Positions 32,371 to 41,656 of a stretch of 64,000 nucleotides of DNA are shown piece by piece. Location: IMG/VR virus record IMGVR_UViG_3300037502_001322, positions 39,676 to 103,675 of that record. One strand, given 5' to 3'. The notes beneath the pieces were generated by a model. That model saw only the letters and a program-made list of their open reading frames with translations, ran no database searches and had not been told where the DNA came from. Position 1 is the stretch's first letter. Each line of letters begins with the position of its first letter. The DNA is from a virus. Position numbers and translations under genes: made by a program.

Positions 32371-33369
32371 GTGACAACAGAAAATGTTAATTGGGTTGAG
32401 TATGAGAAAGTTATTGATACTATTCTGCAATATAAAGTAGATGGTGTAGGTTCACGAACTATTGGTAAGTATCTCGGTATTGGAAAATCTACTGTAAACA
32501 AGTATTATAACTATTACCTGCAAACCGGCAATAAACAGATTAATCTTGGTTCACGACCTAAGATTCACAATAAAGCTAAAGTCCTGTTTCTTGACTTGGA
32601 AGTCTCTGCATCTATTGTGGCTGCTTTCTCTATGTTTAAACACTTTAGCACGCCCGACCACGTTATTCAGTTTCCTTATATTTTGAGCTACGCATACAAT
32701 TGGTTGCACGAAGATGTGAATGACGTATATGGTCGTAAGCTGGATGATTATGAAACTTTTAAACAAGACCACCATTCCGATTATGAGCTAACTTGTGAAC
32801 TGTGGAAACTTGTAGACGAAGCTGATATTATCTGCATTCAAAATGAGGGATTTGATTCTGGGTGGTTCACACAACGGTTCGCGTATCACGGTTTACCACA
32901 ACCAAGCCCGTTCCGTGTTGTTTGCACACTTAAGGGTTTGAAGAAAGCGATGACACTTCCATCTAATTCTCTTGACTACTCTACACGCTATTTTGGTATT
33001 GAGTTTAACAAGATTAAACACGAAGGTATTAGTCTGTGGATTAAGTGTATGGATGGTGACAAGGACGCTCTTGCAAGGATGCTCCAGTATAACATTGGAG
33101 ACATTCCAACACTGCGTGAGCTTTATTTGAAGATTCGTGCATTTATTCCGAATCATCCTAATGTATCATTGTTTGGGTTGTCTGAGGAAATGACTTGTTC
33201 TGTTTGTGGTTCTGATAACCTGACTGAGATTGAAGATAAGTTTGCTTTCACTAATCTTAGCAAATTTCCTTGCTTCCGTTGCAATGACTGTGGTACAGTT
33301 AAGCGTGGCTCAAAGAGTCTTACAACTAAAGAGCAACGTGAATTATTCCTGAGAAATATAACTAAGTAA
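32371..33369 (+). CDS. DnaQ-like 3'-5' exonuclease with HTH and zinc ribbon
   Basis: 332 residues from GTG 32371 (GAGGAGAA upstream). Residues 25-55 form a helix-turn-helix (SRTIGKYLGIGKSTVNKYYN). The nuclease core begins LFLDLEVS (D-x-E) and continues with NEGFDSGWF (Exo II-type Asp) and YNIGDIPTL near the third motif. The C-terminus is a zinc ribbon (CSVCGSDN ... CFRCNDCG). Such three-part proteins occur in phages; role in DNA degradation or repair is inferred. Confidence 0.65.
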   Translation: MTTENVNWVEYEKVIDTILQYKVDGVGSRTIGKYLGIGKSTVNKYYNYYLQTGNKQINLGSRPKIHNKAKVLFLDLEVSASIVAAFSMFKHFSTPDHVIQFPYILSYAYNWLHEDVNDVYGRKLDDYETFKQDHHSDYELTCELWKLVDEADIICIQNEGFDSGWFTQRFAYHGLPQPSPFRVVCTLKGLKKAMTLPSNSLDYSTRYFGIEFNKIKHEGISLWIKCMDGDKDALARMLQYNIGDIPTLRELYLKIRAFIPNHPNVSLFGLSEEMTCSVCGSDNLTEIEDKFAFTNLSKFPCFRCNDCGTVKRGSKSLTTKEQRELFLRNITK

Positions 33370-33382
33370 TTGGAGGTTAGAT

Positions 33383-33772
33383 TTGGCTTGTAATAAGTGT
33401 ATGAGTATTACATCAGGAGAATCTTTCGGGTTTTCTTCTTGTATGTGTGAACTTAAAAAACAAGATGTTATACCTATTAAATCTGACGGAGGTTCAAGTT
33501 CTTATTATGATCTTCAGTTATCTGATAAAGTTGTTGAGTTTATTAAAGAAAACGGTTACGTTAAAACAGAACAATTGATTCGTGATGTATTTGGTAACGA
33601 TTTTGACTTTGCTAATGCTTTCAAATCTCTTGTACGAGCATATAAGACAACTAAAGGTGTAGGTAAGGAAGGTAATGATATTAAGTATGAGTTGAATAAG
33701 ATTCGATATTCGTGCAATAAGATTGAAGAAGAGTATTGTCTTACGGAAATGCCTAAAGAAATAGAAAGATAA
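33383..33772 (+). CDS. Conserved phage protein with SSSYYD motif
   Basis: 129 residues. An N-terminal Cys cluster (CNKCMSI ... SSCMCEL) precedes SSSYYDLQLSDKVVEFI and a helical domain (FDFANAFKSLVRAYKTTKG) often found beside DUF3310 proteins. The next gene is DUF3310-like, supporting the pairing. TTG start after TTGGAGG. Confidence 0.65.
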   Translation: MACNKCMSITSGESFGFSSCMCELKKQDVIPIKSDGGSSSYYDLQLSDKVVEFIKENGYVKTEQLIRDVFGNDFDFANAFKSLVRAYKTTKGVGKEGNDIKYELNKIRYSCNKIEEEYCLTEMPKEIER

Positions 33773-33784
33773 TGAGGAAATTTT

Positions 33785-34156
33785 ATGTCTGAGCTTAACG
33801 TACAAGTAGACGGTGACCACTATAATAAAATGAAAATGCAGACTATAAAACTTGTATATAAACTGAACGCAAGTCCTTGCTTCTGTAAGCTCGCTAAGTA
33901 TCTTACGAGAGAAAAAGGAGATAAACTTATCAATCTAAATAAAGCAAGACACTGTATTGAACTTGAACGAGATTTAGTGTCCAAAGGAGAAGGAAATTAC
34001 GACTTTATTGAACGAGGAGACCCTTCAAAAGTTATTTGCGAGTTTACTGAAAACGAGCATATTCAGAATGCTTTGATTCTGATGTATGACCGATATTATG
34101 AAGACGCAATTTTCTATGTGAATGAAATTATTTCAGAATACAAGGGAAGTGCATAA
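33785..34156 (+). CDS. DUF3310-like protein
   Basis: 123 residues. VDGDHYNKMKMQTIKLVYKL near the N-terminus and CKLAKYLTREKGDK with HCIELERDL are the hallmarks of DUF3310, sometimes called nucleotide kinase-like. Biochemical role is not established. GAGGAAATTTT precedes ATG; the stop overlaps the next start. Confidence 0.7.
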   Translation: MSELNVQVDGDHYNKMKMQTIKLVYKLNASPCFCKLAKYLTREKGDKLINLNKARHCIELERDLVSKGEGNYDFIERGDPSKVICEFTENEHIQNALILMYDRYYEDAIFYVNEIISEYKGSA

Positions 34157-34764
34157 TGATTAATTCAGAAAGAAAAACAATTGGGATTGATGTCGATATA
34201 ACATTAGTTGATGTTATATCTCCAAGAAATGGTTGGTTTGATTGGTTAAATTCTATTTCTGGTTGTAAATTTAAGAATTGGTCAACCTTTCACGAAAGTT
34301 GCTGTGATGTTAACGGTATGCTTGATTATGATTTGATTAAATATTTTCCAGAAGTTACCCAATCCGAGGGGTTTAGTTTCTGGCAACAATATAATCTTTA
34401 TCATAAATTCAAACCTCATCCGGATGCCGTTGAGGTTATTAATGAACTTGCTAGAGATTATAATATCCTGTTTGTTAGCATGTGTCAGTCTGGTCACTTT
34501 AAATCTAAGGTTCAGTTCTTGAAGGATAATTTTGATATTACTAAAGGCCACTTTGGGTTTAATGCAACACACGAGAAACATTTTAGTAAGTTTGATATTC
34601 TGATTGATGATAGGAATAAGTTCTTGAATCAAGTGACAAACCTTAAAATTCCAAAGATTAAGTATAGTTCAATTTATACTCAATGCGAAGAGTTAAAAGT
34701 AAGTGTTGACCTTGAGACTAACAATTGGTACAATATCGGAAATTACATTAAAGAATATCTTTAA
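34156..34764 (+). CDS. HAD-family 5'(3')-deoxyribonucleotidase-like protein
   Basis: 202 residues. The catalytic D-x-D-x-T/V motif is GIDVDITLVD at the N-terminus; motif III/IV is FDILIDDRNKF near 150. The cap region is aromatic (FSFWQQYNLYHKF). The family dephosphorylates dNMPs; in phages it may tune pools alongside the nearby ThyX and reductase. Confidence 0.7.
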   Translation: MINSERKTIGIDVDITLVDVISPRNGWFDWLNSISGCKFKNWSTFHESCCDVNGMLDYDLIKYFPEVTQSEGFSFWQQYNLYHKFKPHPDAVEVINELARDYNILFVSMCQSGHFKSKVQFLKDNFDITKGHFGFNATHEKHFSKFDILIDDRNKFLNQVTNLKIPKIKYSSIYTQCEELKVSVDLETNNWYNIGNYIKEYL

Positions 34765-34950
34765 ATGAAGAAAAAAGTTAAATATGAATTTCCTGCAAAT
34801 ACAAAAATAAAAGTGATTGACAAAGAAACTGGAGATGTTATCATAGAATCACTTAAGTTAGGCAGGAGTTATTGCAGGAAGTCTTTAAACTTGATGTTAG
34901 CTTTTAAACTAAATTTGAATATTTATAGAATTGAAGTTGTTAAGATATGA
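34765..34950 (+). CDS. Hypothetical basic protein, 61 residues
   Basis: Begins immediately after the preceding stop. Contains IKVIDKETGDVIIESLKLGRSYCRKSL, a short beta domain. No ribosome site of its own beyond coupling. Unknown. Confidence 0.55.
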   Translation: MKKKVKYEFPANTKIKVIDKETGDVIIESLKLGRSYCRKSLNLMLAFKLNLNIYRIEVVKI

Positions 34951-34962
34951 GGGGCTTGTAAA

Positions 34963-35226
34963 ATGAAAAAGAAACTTATCGCGACAGTACTCGGTCTTAG
35001 TATGATTAGTATTGCAGGTTGCACAGAAGCACAACGAGCTAATATGACTGTATTTAAACTTGGAGATAAAGCTGAACTAACTTGTTACAATTACGGTAAA
35101 ATTATTTATCAAGGAAAGTCTACAGGTAAAGTAGAAGCAAATGATGGTAATCGTTATATCTTTGTAGAAGAAGGTTCTGAGAAAGTAATCAGTGTAAACA
35201 AAGATAATTGTGTAATGGTTTATTAA
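34963..35226 (+). CDS. Small lipoprotein
   Basis: 87 residues. A signal sequence with lipobox ISIAGC (Cys at residue 20) is followed by a beta-rich mature domain containing two Cys (LTCYNYGKIIYQG; NKDNCVMVY). It should be anchored in the host envelope. Phage lipoproteins such as T5 Llp block receptors or exclude superinfecting phage; that role is a hypothesis. Confidence 0.7.
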   Translation: MKKKLIATVLGLSMISIAGCTEAQRANMTVFKLGDKAELTCYNYGKIIYQGKSTGKVEANDGNRYIFVEEGSEKVISVNKDNCVMVY

Positions 35227-35239
35227 TAAGGAGAATGAT

Positions 35240-36217
35240 TTGAATTATAAGTATGAAGTTCAAGGGAAAGGTTGTATCTCAGCAAAAATTGTAGCCGATA
35301 GTATTTCAGAACAAGGGCAACGAATCACTACTTTTGAAATTGAATATCCTCGATTCATACTTGCTGAATTGAATACACATCGTTTGTTCTCTCGTAATAG
35401 TATGAGCAGTCGTGCTGTACCTATTAGTAAAATGATTGAACAAGTTCGTGATGCCCCAGCAATGCCTATTCACTGGGGTAAGAATCAAGCAGGTATGCAG
35501 GCAAAAGAAGAGTGTAAAGAGCTTGTAAAAGATAACATTGGGAATGTTTTTCATGTCGAAGATTGGTGGCAACTTTCTGCTGATGAAGCTGCGGATGCAG
35601 CAGAACTAATGGATGAGGCAGGTTATCATAAACAGGTGGTTAATCGACTTCTTGAACCATTCCAAATCATGAAGACTGTAGTAACAGCAACAAGTTTTGA
35701 TAACTTCTTTTACCTTCGTTGTCACGCTGATGCACAACCAGAGATTAAAGAGCTTGCTGATTGTATGCATAAATGTTATGTTAACTCTGTGCCAGAGATT
35801 TTATTTTCTGGAGAATGGCATACACCATATGTTGGTCATAAACGTGACCCAGAACGTAAAAATGAAATTATGTATCGTGTTGGTAAAAGTGAATGGTTTG
35901 CTGATCCAGTAATTGCCTTAAAGATATCCGCATCTTGTTGCGCGCAAGTTAGTTATAGATTGCTTGATAATAGCATCGAAAAAGCTATTATGATTTATGA
36001 TAAATTAGTTGAATCTAAACCCGCACATGCTTCTCCCTTCGAGCATCAGGCAAGTCCTATGAAAAAGCATACAAAACCTTTTAGTGATAGCTCTTGGGAG
36101 AAAGGTGTAACTCACTGTGATGTTAATGGTTATGCTTGGAGTGGAAACTTAAAAGGATGGATTCAGTTCAGGCAAACGCTTGACAATCACACTTGTTGGG
36201 AATACAAAGATGAGTAA
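35240..36217 (+). CDS. thyX: Flavin-dependent thymidylate synthase ThyX
   Basis: 325 residues. The ThyX motif appears as THRLFSRNSMSSRAVP (H-R-x3-S-R-N-x-x-S-x-R) near residue 50. It makes dTMP from dUMP with FAD and NADPH, replacing ThyA. TTG start after AAGGAGAATGAT. It is longer than many bacterial ThyX proteins (about 220-250), with added C-terminal segments. Fits with ribonucleotide reductase genes downstream. Confidence 0.85.
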   Translation: MNYKYEVQGKGCISAKIVADSISEQGQRITTFEIEYPRFILAELNTHRLFSRNSMSSRAVPISKMIEQVRDAPAMPIHWGKNQAGMQAKEECKELVKDNIGNVFHVEDWWQLSADEAADAAELMDEAGYHKQVVNRLLEPFQIMKTVVTATSFDNFFYLRCHADAQPEIKELADCMHKCYVNSVPEILFSGEWHTPYVGHKRDPERKNEIMYRVGKSEWFADPVIALKISASCCAQVSYRLLDNSIEKAIMIYDKLVESKPAHASPFEHQASPMKKHTKPFSDSSWEKGVTHCDVNGYAWSGNLKGWIQFRQTLDNHTCWEYKDE

Positions 36218-36350
36218 GTTTTTAATGATACTACCAGGGTACTTTAAAGTGGGTTCTGTTTTGTTCACCGTTAATCATTCTTATAGTAAATTTGTATTTG
36301 GCAACAAGGTTGCTAATAAAATTGTCAAAGGAGTTTACTACTTATCATGA
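36210..36350 (+). CDS. Small hydrophobic-basic protein, 46 residues
   Basis: ATG 36210 overlaps the thyX stop (ATGAGTAA) and its TGA overlaps the next ATG (ATGA), a chain of coupled starts. Contains MSKFLMILPGYFKVG and a basic tail. Real by position; unknown function. Confidence 0.6.
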   Translation: MSKFLMILPGYFKVGSVLFTVNHSYSKFVFGNKVANKIVKGVYYLS

Positions 36351-36925
36351 ACAATGATTTAATGTTTAGTTCAGATAATCATAAATGGGCAACCCGTTGG
36401 GAACATTTTGACCAGATATCAGAATTAACAGGCATAGATTTTAAACTTGACCCTTGTGCTGAAGACAACACTGCTAAATGTAATCCATATTTTACAAAAG
36501 AGGATAATGGCTTAAGTCAATGCTGGAACCTTGACTTCTTTGTTAATCCTCCGTACGGTCGGGAACAAATTAACTGGGTTAAGAAAGCTTTTGAAGAATC
36601 TGAGAAATGGGGAACTAAAGGAGTTCTCCTTATCCCAGCAAGAACTGACACAAACTTGTTTCACAATATTATTTGCAGACGAGCTAAGGAAGTGATATTC
36701 TTTGAAGGTAGGTTGGTGTTCGGGACTGATTCTTTCTGGGAAGATTTTTGGAACAGTGAATACATTGATGGTAAATTGAATAAGAAGTATGGTAAAATTG
36801 GTTCATTCAATGCAGCACCATTCCCATCTATACTGGTTGTGGTAGATAGTGCAAATAAAGTAAATGAGACTAAGTTTACTTATGGTGTAAAAGCAGTTAA
36901 AGCTCAATATCAGTACCAATATTAA
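36347..36925 (+). CDS. Phage DNA N6-adenine methyltransferase
   Basis: 192 residues. FKLDPCAEDNTAKC and FFVNPPYGREQINWV (the N-P-P-Y catalytic motif) with GVLLIPARTDT are typical of the phage Dam-like family (PF05869 type). It methylates adenine, probably protecting phage DNA from restriction. AAAGGAG precedes the start. Confidence 0.8.
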   Translation: MNNDLMFSSDNHKWATRWEHFDQISELTGIDFKLDPCAEDNTAKCNPYFTKEDNGLSQCWNLDFFVNPPYGREQINWVKKAFEESEKWGTKGVLLIPARTDTNLFHNIICRRAKEVIFFEGRLVFGTDSFWEDFWNSEYIDGKLNKKYGKIGSFNAAPFPSILVVVDSANKVNETKFTYGVKAVKAQYQYQY

Positions 36926-36964
36926 GAACATAAAAGTAGCTTAAATAAAAACATAGGAGAATAT

Positions 36965-37546
36965 ATGGGTGCATCAAAGTGGGGTGTTAAAGAGTTGTAC
37001 GTTCCTGAGAAAAATGACCCGATCTTCATTAACATTGATAGTCGGTTGGTGAAGAAACACAATCTATGGAAAGATAATTTAGAATCTGGTAAAACTGAAC
37101 CATCTTATGAAATCGTTAGTGCAATCCTATATTCAATGGGTTTTGATATTAAAGAAGGCTATAATCATTATCACGAAACAATCAGAGATGTTGGTTGTAA
37201 AACACGAGGGTTTAAAACTAAAGTATACTGTGGTAAGCTGAGGAAAGATTTTCAATATGCTAAATATTATGAAGGGATTGATGTTTTGAGTTTCCCATTG
37301 ACTGATAAAGAGATTGAAAATAAAGAATATGAAGTTGTAGATCTATCTGAATATGGTGTAGAATATTTCACTGACATTAACGGCAAAGGTTCTCCAATGA
37401 CTCGGGGTGTTGGTCGCCGCCACGGACCTTACCGCAAATCTGCTAAGATGATAGAAAAGCAAAAGAAGAAAGATCGAGAGATTATGGACCAATGGGAAAA
37501 GGATAACGAAGATCGTCGAAAGAATGGTGGCTCACGAGTTCGATAG
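36965..37546 (+). CDS. Hypothetical protein, 193 residues
   Basis: Mixed alpha/beta N-terminal region (PSYEIVSAILYSMGFDI), a central VDLSEYGVEYF segment and a strongly basic C-terminal helix (KMIEKQKKKDREIMDQW). AGGAGAAT precedes the ATG. No family recognised; the basic tail suggests nucleic-acid binding. Confidence 0.6.
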   Translation: MGASKWGVKELYVPEKNDPIFINIDSRLVKKHNLWKDNLESGKTEPSYEIVSAILYSMGFDIKEGYNHYHETIRDVGCKTRGFKTKVYCGKLRKDFQYAKYYEGIDVLSFPLTDKEIENKEYEVVDLSEYGVEYFTDINGKGSPMTRGVGRRHGPYRKSAKMIEKQKKKDREIMDQWEKDNEDRRKNGGSRVR

Positions 37547-37554
37547 GAGGACTT

Positions 37555-37824
37555 ATGTTTGGTGAATATATCCTTTGTTCGAAATGTGGAGTGTTACATG
37601 ACAGTAAACACCAATGCGATTGTTTTAGAAAGATGGCAATTCAGGTTAATAATGAAGAAGATAAAGACTTTTATTTTGAACTGTCTAAACTTTTAGGTAA
37701 TTATGGTTGGGGTTACGTTAATCCAGACCGAAACTCAATACTGTATAAACTAAGAATAGTACTTAATGAATATGACGAGATGAATAATAATCTTAAAAGC
37801 ATCAGAGCAGTATTACAGAAATAA
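37555..37824 (+). CDS. Cys-rich small protein
   Basis: 89 residues with CSKCGVLHDSKHQCDC near the N-terminus, a possible zinc site of three or four Cys plus His, then a helical C-terminus. AGGAGG precedes the start. Unknown. Confidence 0.6.
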   Translation: MFGEYILCSKCGVLHDSKHQCDCFRKMAIQVNNEEDKDFYFELSKLLGNYGWGYVNPDRNSILYKLRIVLNEYDEMNNNLKSIRAVLQK

Positions 37825-37972
37825 TTAACAGAGATAACTTATCATAAAGATTCAACTGATAGATTTAAACGAACAATATAGTTTAGTTTGTCAATTGAAT
37901 TTATCTGATATTTCGGTTAAACTTATTAACCTTTTCGTAAGTAAGAATTAATAGAGAGGAGTTATTAGCACA
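37825..37972 (+). promoter_or_regulatory. Leader region before ribonucleotide reductase
   Basis: 148 bases without a gene. TTGTCA near 37888 with an A/T-rich box downstream could be a weak promoter. GAGAGGAG near 37955 is the ribosome site for the reductase gene. I see no NrdR-type palindrome. Confidence 0.3.
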
Positions 37973-40210
37973 ATGATTAAAACCGTAATCAAACGGGACG
38001 GAAGTAAAGAACCTTTTCAAGCTGAAAAGCTTAACCGATGGGCTGAATATGCAACAAAAATGGGAGGAAGTTGGTCTGAGATAGCTCAAAAAACATTCAA
38101 ACGACTGACAGATCCGTGTACATCTAAAGACATCCACGATATTATGGTTGACGTTTGTCTTGAAAAGCAAACAATGGAATATAGTCGAATTGCTGCTCGA
38201 CTTGAGTTTGCAGAAATTAGAAAAGGCATGCAACATATTTTTGGTGTTGATGATAATAATAGTTTCAAGGAGATTTTCGATAAACTTATTGGTCATGGTT
38301 TGTGGGACAAGTCCTCACTTCCTGAATATAATGTTCTATGGGAAGACTGGTATCAAGAATTACGGCAAACAAGGATGGAATATTGGCAAATTAAACAGTG
38401 GGCGGATAAGTATGCTGTACGACATAATGATGTTGTAGTAGAAACTCCTCATATAGGATTGATGGGGATCGCTTTAGCACTTTACGGAGATACTCAAGAA
38501 TCTTTCGATTATGCTAAAGCTCTTGTTGAAGGTAAAGTGAATCTACCTACCCCCGCCCTGAATGGTTTGCGTAACGGAGACTGGGACACTATTAGCTGCT
38601 GTGTTATTAGTGGTGGAGATACTGTAGACAGTATTGGTGTAGCGGATTATCTAGCATATCGTATGACTGCGAAAAAGAGTGGGATTGGTATTGAATTTAC
38701 TACACGATCTAAAGGAGACAGTGTTAAAAATGGAAGGGTTAAGCACTTAGGGAAGTGGAATATCTATAAGATGGTAGACCGTTCGGTGAAAGCAATGACT
38801 CAGGTTACGCGAGGAGGCAACGCCACAGTCACAGTTCTTGCAATTGATCCAGAGATTGAGAATATCTTATTTTGGAAATCACAACGGGTAGACATAGAGC
38901 AACGTATAGATAAATTAGATTACGAATTTGGATATAATGACGCATTCTTTCAGGCTGTAGTAAAGAATGAACCTTGGTACCTTTTCGGACTAACTGACGC
39001 ACCTGATTTATATGATCTATTCTATTATGCTAAAGCTGATACTTATAATGAAGCAGTTAATAATCACTTAAATAAAGGAACAAAACATAAAAAAATAAGT
39101 GCCAGAGACCTTCTTTCTAAGTTCCTAACGGTGAGGCAAGAAACAGGAAGATTCTATGACCATAACTTGACACGTACAAACGAACATACACCTTTCACTG
39201 ATATTATTAGGCAAAGTAATCTTTGCGAAGAGATCTGTCTGCCTACTAAACCGTATGAAAGTATGCAAGACCTTCTTTCAGAACAATCTATAGGTGAAAC
39301 AGCATTTTGTTCTTTGAGTGCACTAAACGTTGCCAAAATCTCTTTTGAAGAATATGATCGTGTGGCGTACCTTGCATTAAAAGCTGTTGATATTATGATT
39401 GATAAAGCTCCTATGCTCACTAAATCTATGAAGAATTCTATTATGGACCGACGTTCAGTTGGTATTGGTATCACAGGAATGGCAAGTGCATTATACAAGA
39501 ATGGTTTTGACTACGATGGCAGTAAAGGCTCTTTAGATTTTGTACAAAAAATAGCAGAATATCATTACTACTATTTACTCAAGGCTAGCCAGAAAATGAG
39601 TGAAGAAGATGGTATTGTGGTTAAGGGTGTTAAAAAGGATTGGTTACCTATTGACACTGCTATAAACAAAAGTGTAACAGATTTGGATTGGGAAAGTATT
39701 AGGGGTAAAGGACGGAAACATAGTGTATTGGTTGCGCATATGCCGACGGAAGCAAGTTCACTACTAAGCGGATCAGCCAACTCGTTGTATCCTTTACGGA
39801 AAAAAGTAATTAACAAACGTAGTCGTAAAGGATTAGTGCAATTCATTTGCGAAGAATTCGACGAAGCTAAACACAAAACTGCGTGGGATGTAGATAATAT
39901 TTGTCTATCTAAGTATTATGCCCGTGTTCAAGATTTTACAGACCAAGCTATTAGTTGTGATTTTTATGTAGTACCAAGTAAATACCCCGGTGGAAAGGTG
40001 AGCATGGCTCAATTGATGAAGGAATGGGTTGCTCATTCACAATTAGGAAATAAAACAAAGTATTACTTGAACACTAACGATAGTAATGGTGGTTCAATAC
40101 AAGATATTAAGCGTACAACAACCAAAAGTAATTTTAATACTACAACACCCAATACTGTGATTAATGAAGTAGAAGAAGAGGAAGATGGTTGCGAGAGTTG
40201 CAAGTTATAA
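37973..40210 (+). CDS. nrdA: Ribonucleoside-diphosphate reductase, alpha subunit (class I)
   Basis: 745 residues. N-terminal ATP-cone (KTVIKRDGSKEPFQAEK), active-site Cys in ISCCVISGGD, thiyl radical Cys in SNLCEEICLPT, partner Cys in FCSLSALN, and the C-terminal redox pair CESCKL. It reduces NDPs to dNDPs with NrdB. The near-Asp/Glu-rich tail before CESC is normal. Followed by nrdB and a glutaredoxin in one cluster. Confidence 0.9.
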   Translation: MIKTVIKRDGSKEPFQAEKLNRWAEYATKMGGSWSEIAQKTFKRLTDPCTSKDIHDIMVDVCLEKQTMEYSRIAARLEFAEIRKGMQHIFGVDDNNSFKEIFDKLIGHGLWDKSSLPEYNVLWEDWYQELRQTRMEYWQIKQWADKYAVRHNDVVVETPHIGLMGIALALYGDTQESFDYAKALVEGKVNLPTPALNGLRNGDWDTISCCVISGGDTVDSIGVADYLAYRMTAKKSGIGIEFTTRSKGDSVKNGRVKHLGKWNIYKMVDRSVKAMTQVTRGGNATVTVLAIDPEIENILFWKSQRVDIEQRIDKLDYEFGYNDAFFQAVVKNEPWYLFGLTDAPDLYDLFYYAKADTYNEAVNNHLNKGTKHKKISARDLLSKFLTVRQETGRFYDHNLTRTNEHTPFTDIIRQSNLCEEICLPTKPYESMQDLLSEQSIGETAFCSLSALNVAKISFEEYDRVAYLALKAVDIMIDKAPMLTKSMKNSIMDRRSVGIGITGMASALYKNGFDYDGSKGSLDFVQKIAEYHYYYLLKASQKMSEEDGIVVKGVKKDWLPIDTAINKSVTDLDWESIRGKGRKHSVLVAHMPTEASSLLSGSANSLYPLRKKVINKRSRKGLVQFICEEFDEAKHKTAWDVDNICLSKYYARVQDFTDQAISCDFYVVPSKYPGGKVSMAQLMKEWVAHSQLGNKTKYYLNTNDSNGGSIQDIKRTTTKSNFNTTTPNTVINEVEEEEDGCESCKL

Positions 40211-40283
40211 GAGTTAAACGTACTCAAAATTAAATGTTTAAGTTTAGGAGGGTATATTTCAACCCTCCTTAGAAGGAGAATAG

Positions 40284-41357
40284 ATGACAGTATTTAATGT
40301 AAACAATAAAGGTCACCTCACTAAGAAATATCCCTTGTTCTTCGGAGAAGATATGGGAATTTTCGATACAGTAAATATTTGCTATCCAGAGATTGAACAA
40401 CTTTACCAGCAGCAAATGGCTCAAATTTGGAATGAGTTTGAAGTGGATTTGACCCAAGACAGGATGGACATGCAAACACTGCCGGCTGGCGTTGTTGATC
40501 TTATGGTTAAGACGTTAGGGTGGCAGTTCGTGGCGGATTCTGTTGCATCAAGATCTATTGCGGAACTCCTTCTCCCTTTCTGCACTAATAATGAGCTGGA
40601 AGGAATGTTGACTGCACAGAGCCTTTTTGAAGTAGTTCATAGTAGAAGCTATAGTCACATAGTTAAACAGACTTTTACCGATCCTAATCAAATGATTAGT
40701 GATATTTATAACAACACACACACACTTGTCCGATCAGAAGCTATTGTGAAAGCATTTGACTCTCTACAAGAACTTTCTAAAGATGCTTCTCTTGCAGAGA
40801 AGCAGAAATCACTGATTAAAGCTTTTGCAGCGCTGTTTGCACTTGAAGGTATTGCTTTCATGGCTTCCTTCGCTGTCACTTTTGCTATTTCTGAAACAGA
40901 TGTGTTCCAAGGCATAGGAGCAATGGTAGCTCTGATTTGTAGAGATGAGGTATTACACACGAGAATGGATTATACCGTACTCGATATACTTCTCCGAGAT
41001 AAAGATTTCGAACAAACAGTTAAAGATTGTTATGGAGATATTAAGGAGATATTAGATAGTGTAGTAGGACAAGAACTTGACTGGTCTGACTATCTTTTTA
41101 GTGAAGGTCGTCAGGTAGTTGGTCTTAATTCTGAACTTCTTAAAGAGTATGTTCGTTATATGGCTAAACCAATCTATGATGCTCTTGGGGTAAGTTTTGA
41201 CTATGACGTAGTAGCAGATAATCCACTGCCGTATATGGACAAATATATTGATCCGAGTCAAATGCAATCCGCAGCACAGGAGATTAATATAACTAGTTAT
41301 AATATTGGTGCTATTGAAAATGATGCAAATGACGTTGATTTGTCTTTTGAATTTTAA
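40284..41357 (+). CDS. nrdB: Ribonucleoside-diphosphate reductase, beta subunit
   Basis: 357 residues. Di-iron ligands are visible as E-x-x-H pairs (FEVVHSRSYSH, RDEVLHTRM) plus Glu in ALEGIAFMASF. It houses the tyrosyl radical that starts catalysis. AGAAGGAGAAT precedes the ATG. Conserved N-terminus FNVNNKGHLTKKYPLFFGEDMGI fits enterobacterial and T4-like NrdB. Confidence 0.9.
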   Translation: MTVFNVNNKGHLTKKYPLFFGEDMGIFDTVNICYPEIEQLYQQQMAQIWNEFEVDLTQDRMDMQTLPAGVVDLMVKTLGWQFVADSVASRSIAELLLPFCTNNELEGMLTAQSLFEVVHSRSYSHIVKQTFTDPNQMISDIYNNTHTLVRSEAIVKAFDSLQELSKDASLAEKQKSLIKAFAALFALEGIAFMASFAVTFAISETDVFQGIGAMVALICRDEVLHTRMDYTVLDILLRDKDFEQTVKDCYGDIKEILDSVVGQELDWSDYLFSEGRQVVGLNSELLKEYVRYMAKPIYDALGVSFDYDVVADNPLPYMDKYIDPSQMQSAAQEINITSYNIGAIENDANDVDLSFEF

Positions 41358-41365
41358 AAGAGAGG

Positions 41366-41656
41366 GTGAACTTGATTTCTAAATATATTGTTTATGGTAA
41401 ACAGAACTGTCCTTTTTGTGATAAAGCTAAATATCTTCTAACCAAAGAGAATCTTCCGTTTGAATATAATCAAATTGAAACTCAAGAAGATAAAGAATAT
41501 CTGATGCAGTTGATGAGTAAATTTAATGTAATACCTCGAACAGTTCCTCAGATTATATCTATTGGCATTGATGCTAATATGGGTTATATTGGTGGTTATG
41601 AACAACTGGTCAAATTTATTGAAATCAACAAAGAGGAAATAGTTAATGCAGTTTAA
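41366..41656 (+). CDS. Glutaredoxin-like electron donor for NrdAB
   Basis: 96 residues. YGKQNCPFCDKAKYLL carries the C-P-F-C redox site; TVPQIISIG is the cis-Pro loop and GYIGGYEQL the GSH-binding loop. It should rereduce ribonucleotide reductase. GTG 41366 or TTG 41372 after AGAGGG are both possible starts. It overlaps the next gene by 11 bases. Confidence 0.8.
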   Translation: MNLISKYIVYGKQNCPFCDKAKYLLTKENLPFEYNQIETQEDKEYLMQLMSKFNVIPRTVPQIISIGIDANMGYIGGYEQLVKFIEINKEEIVNAV

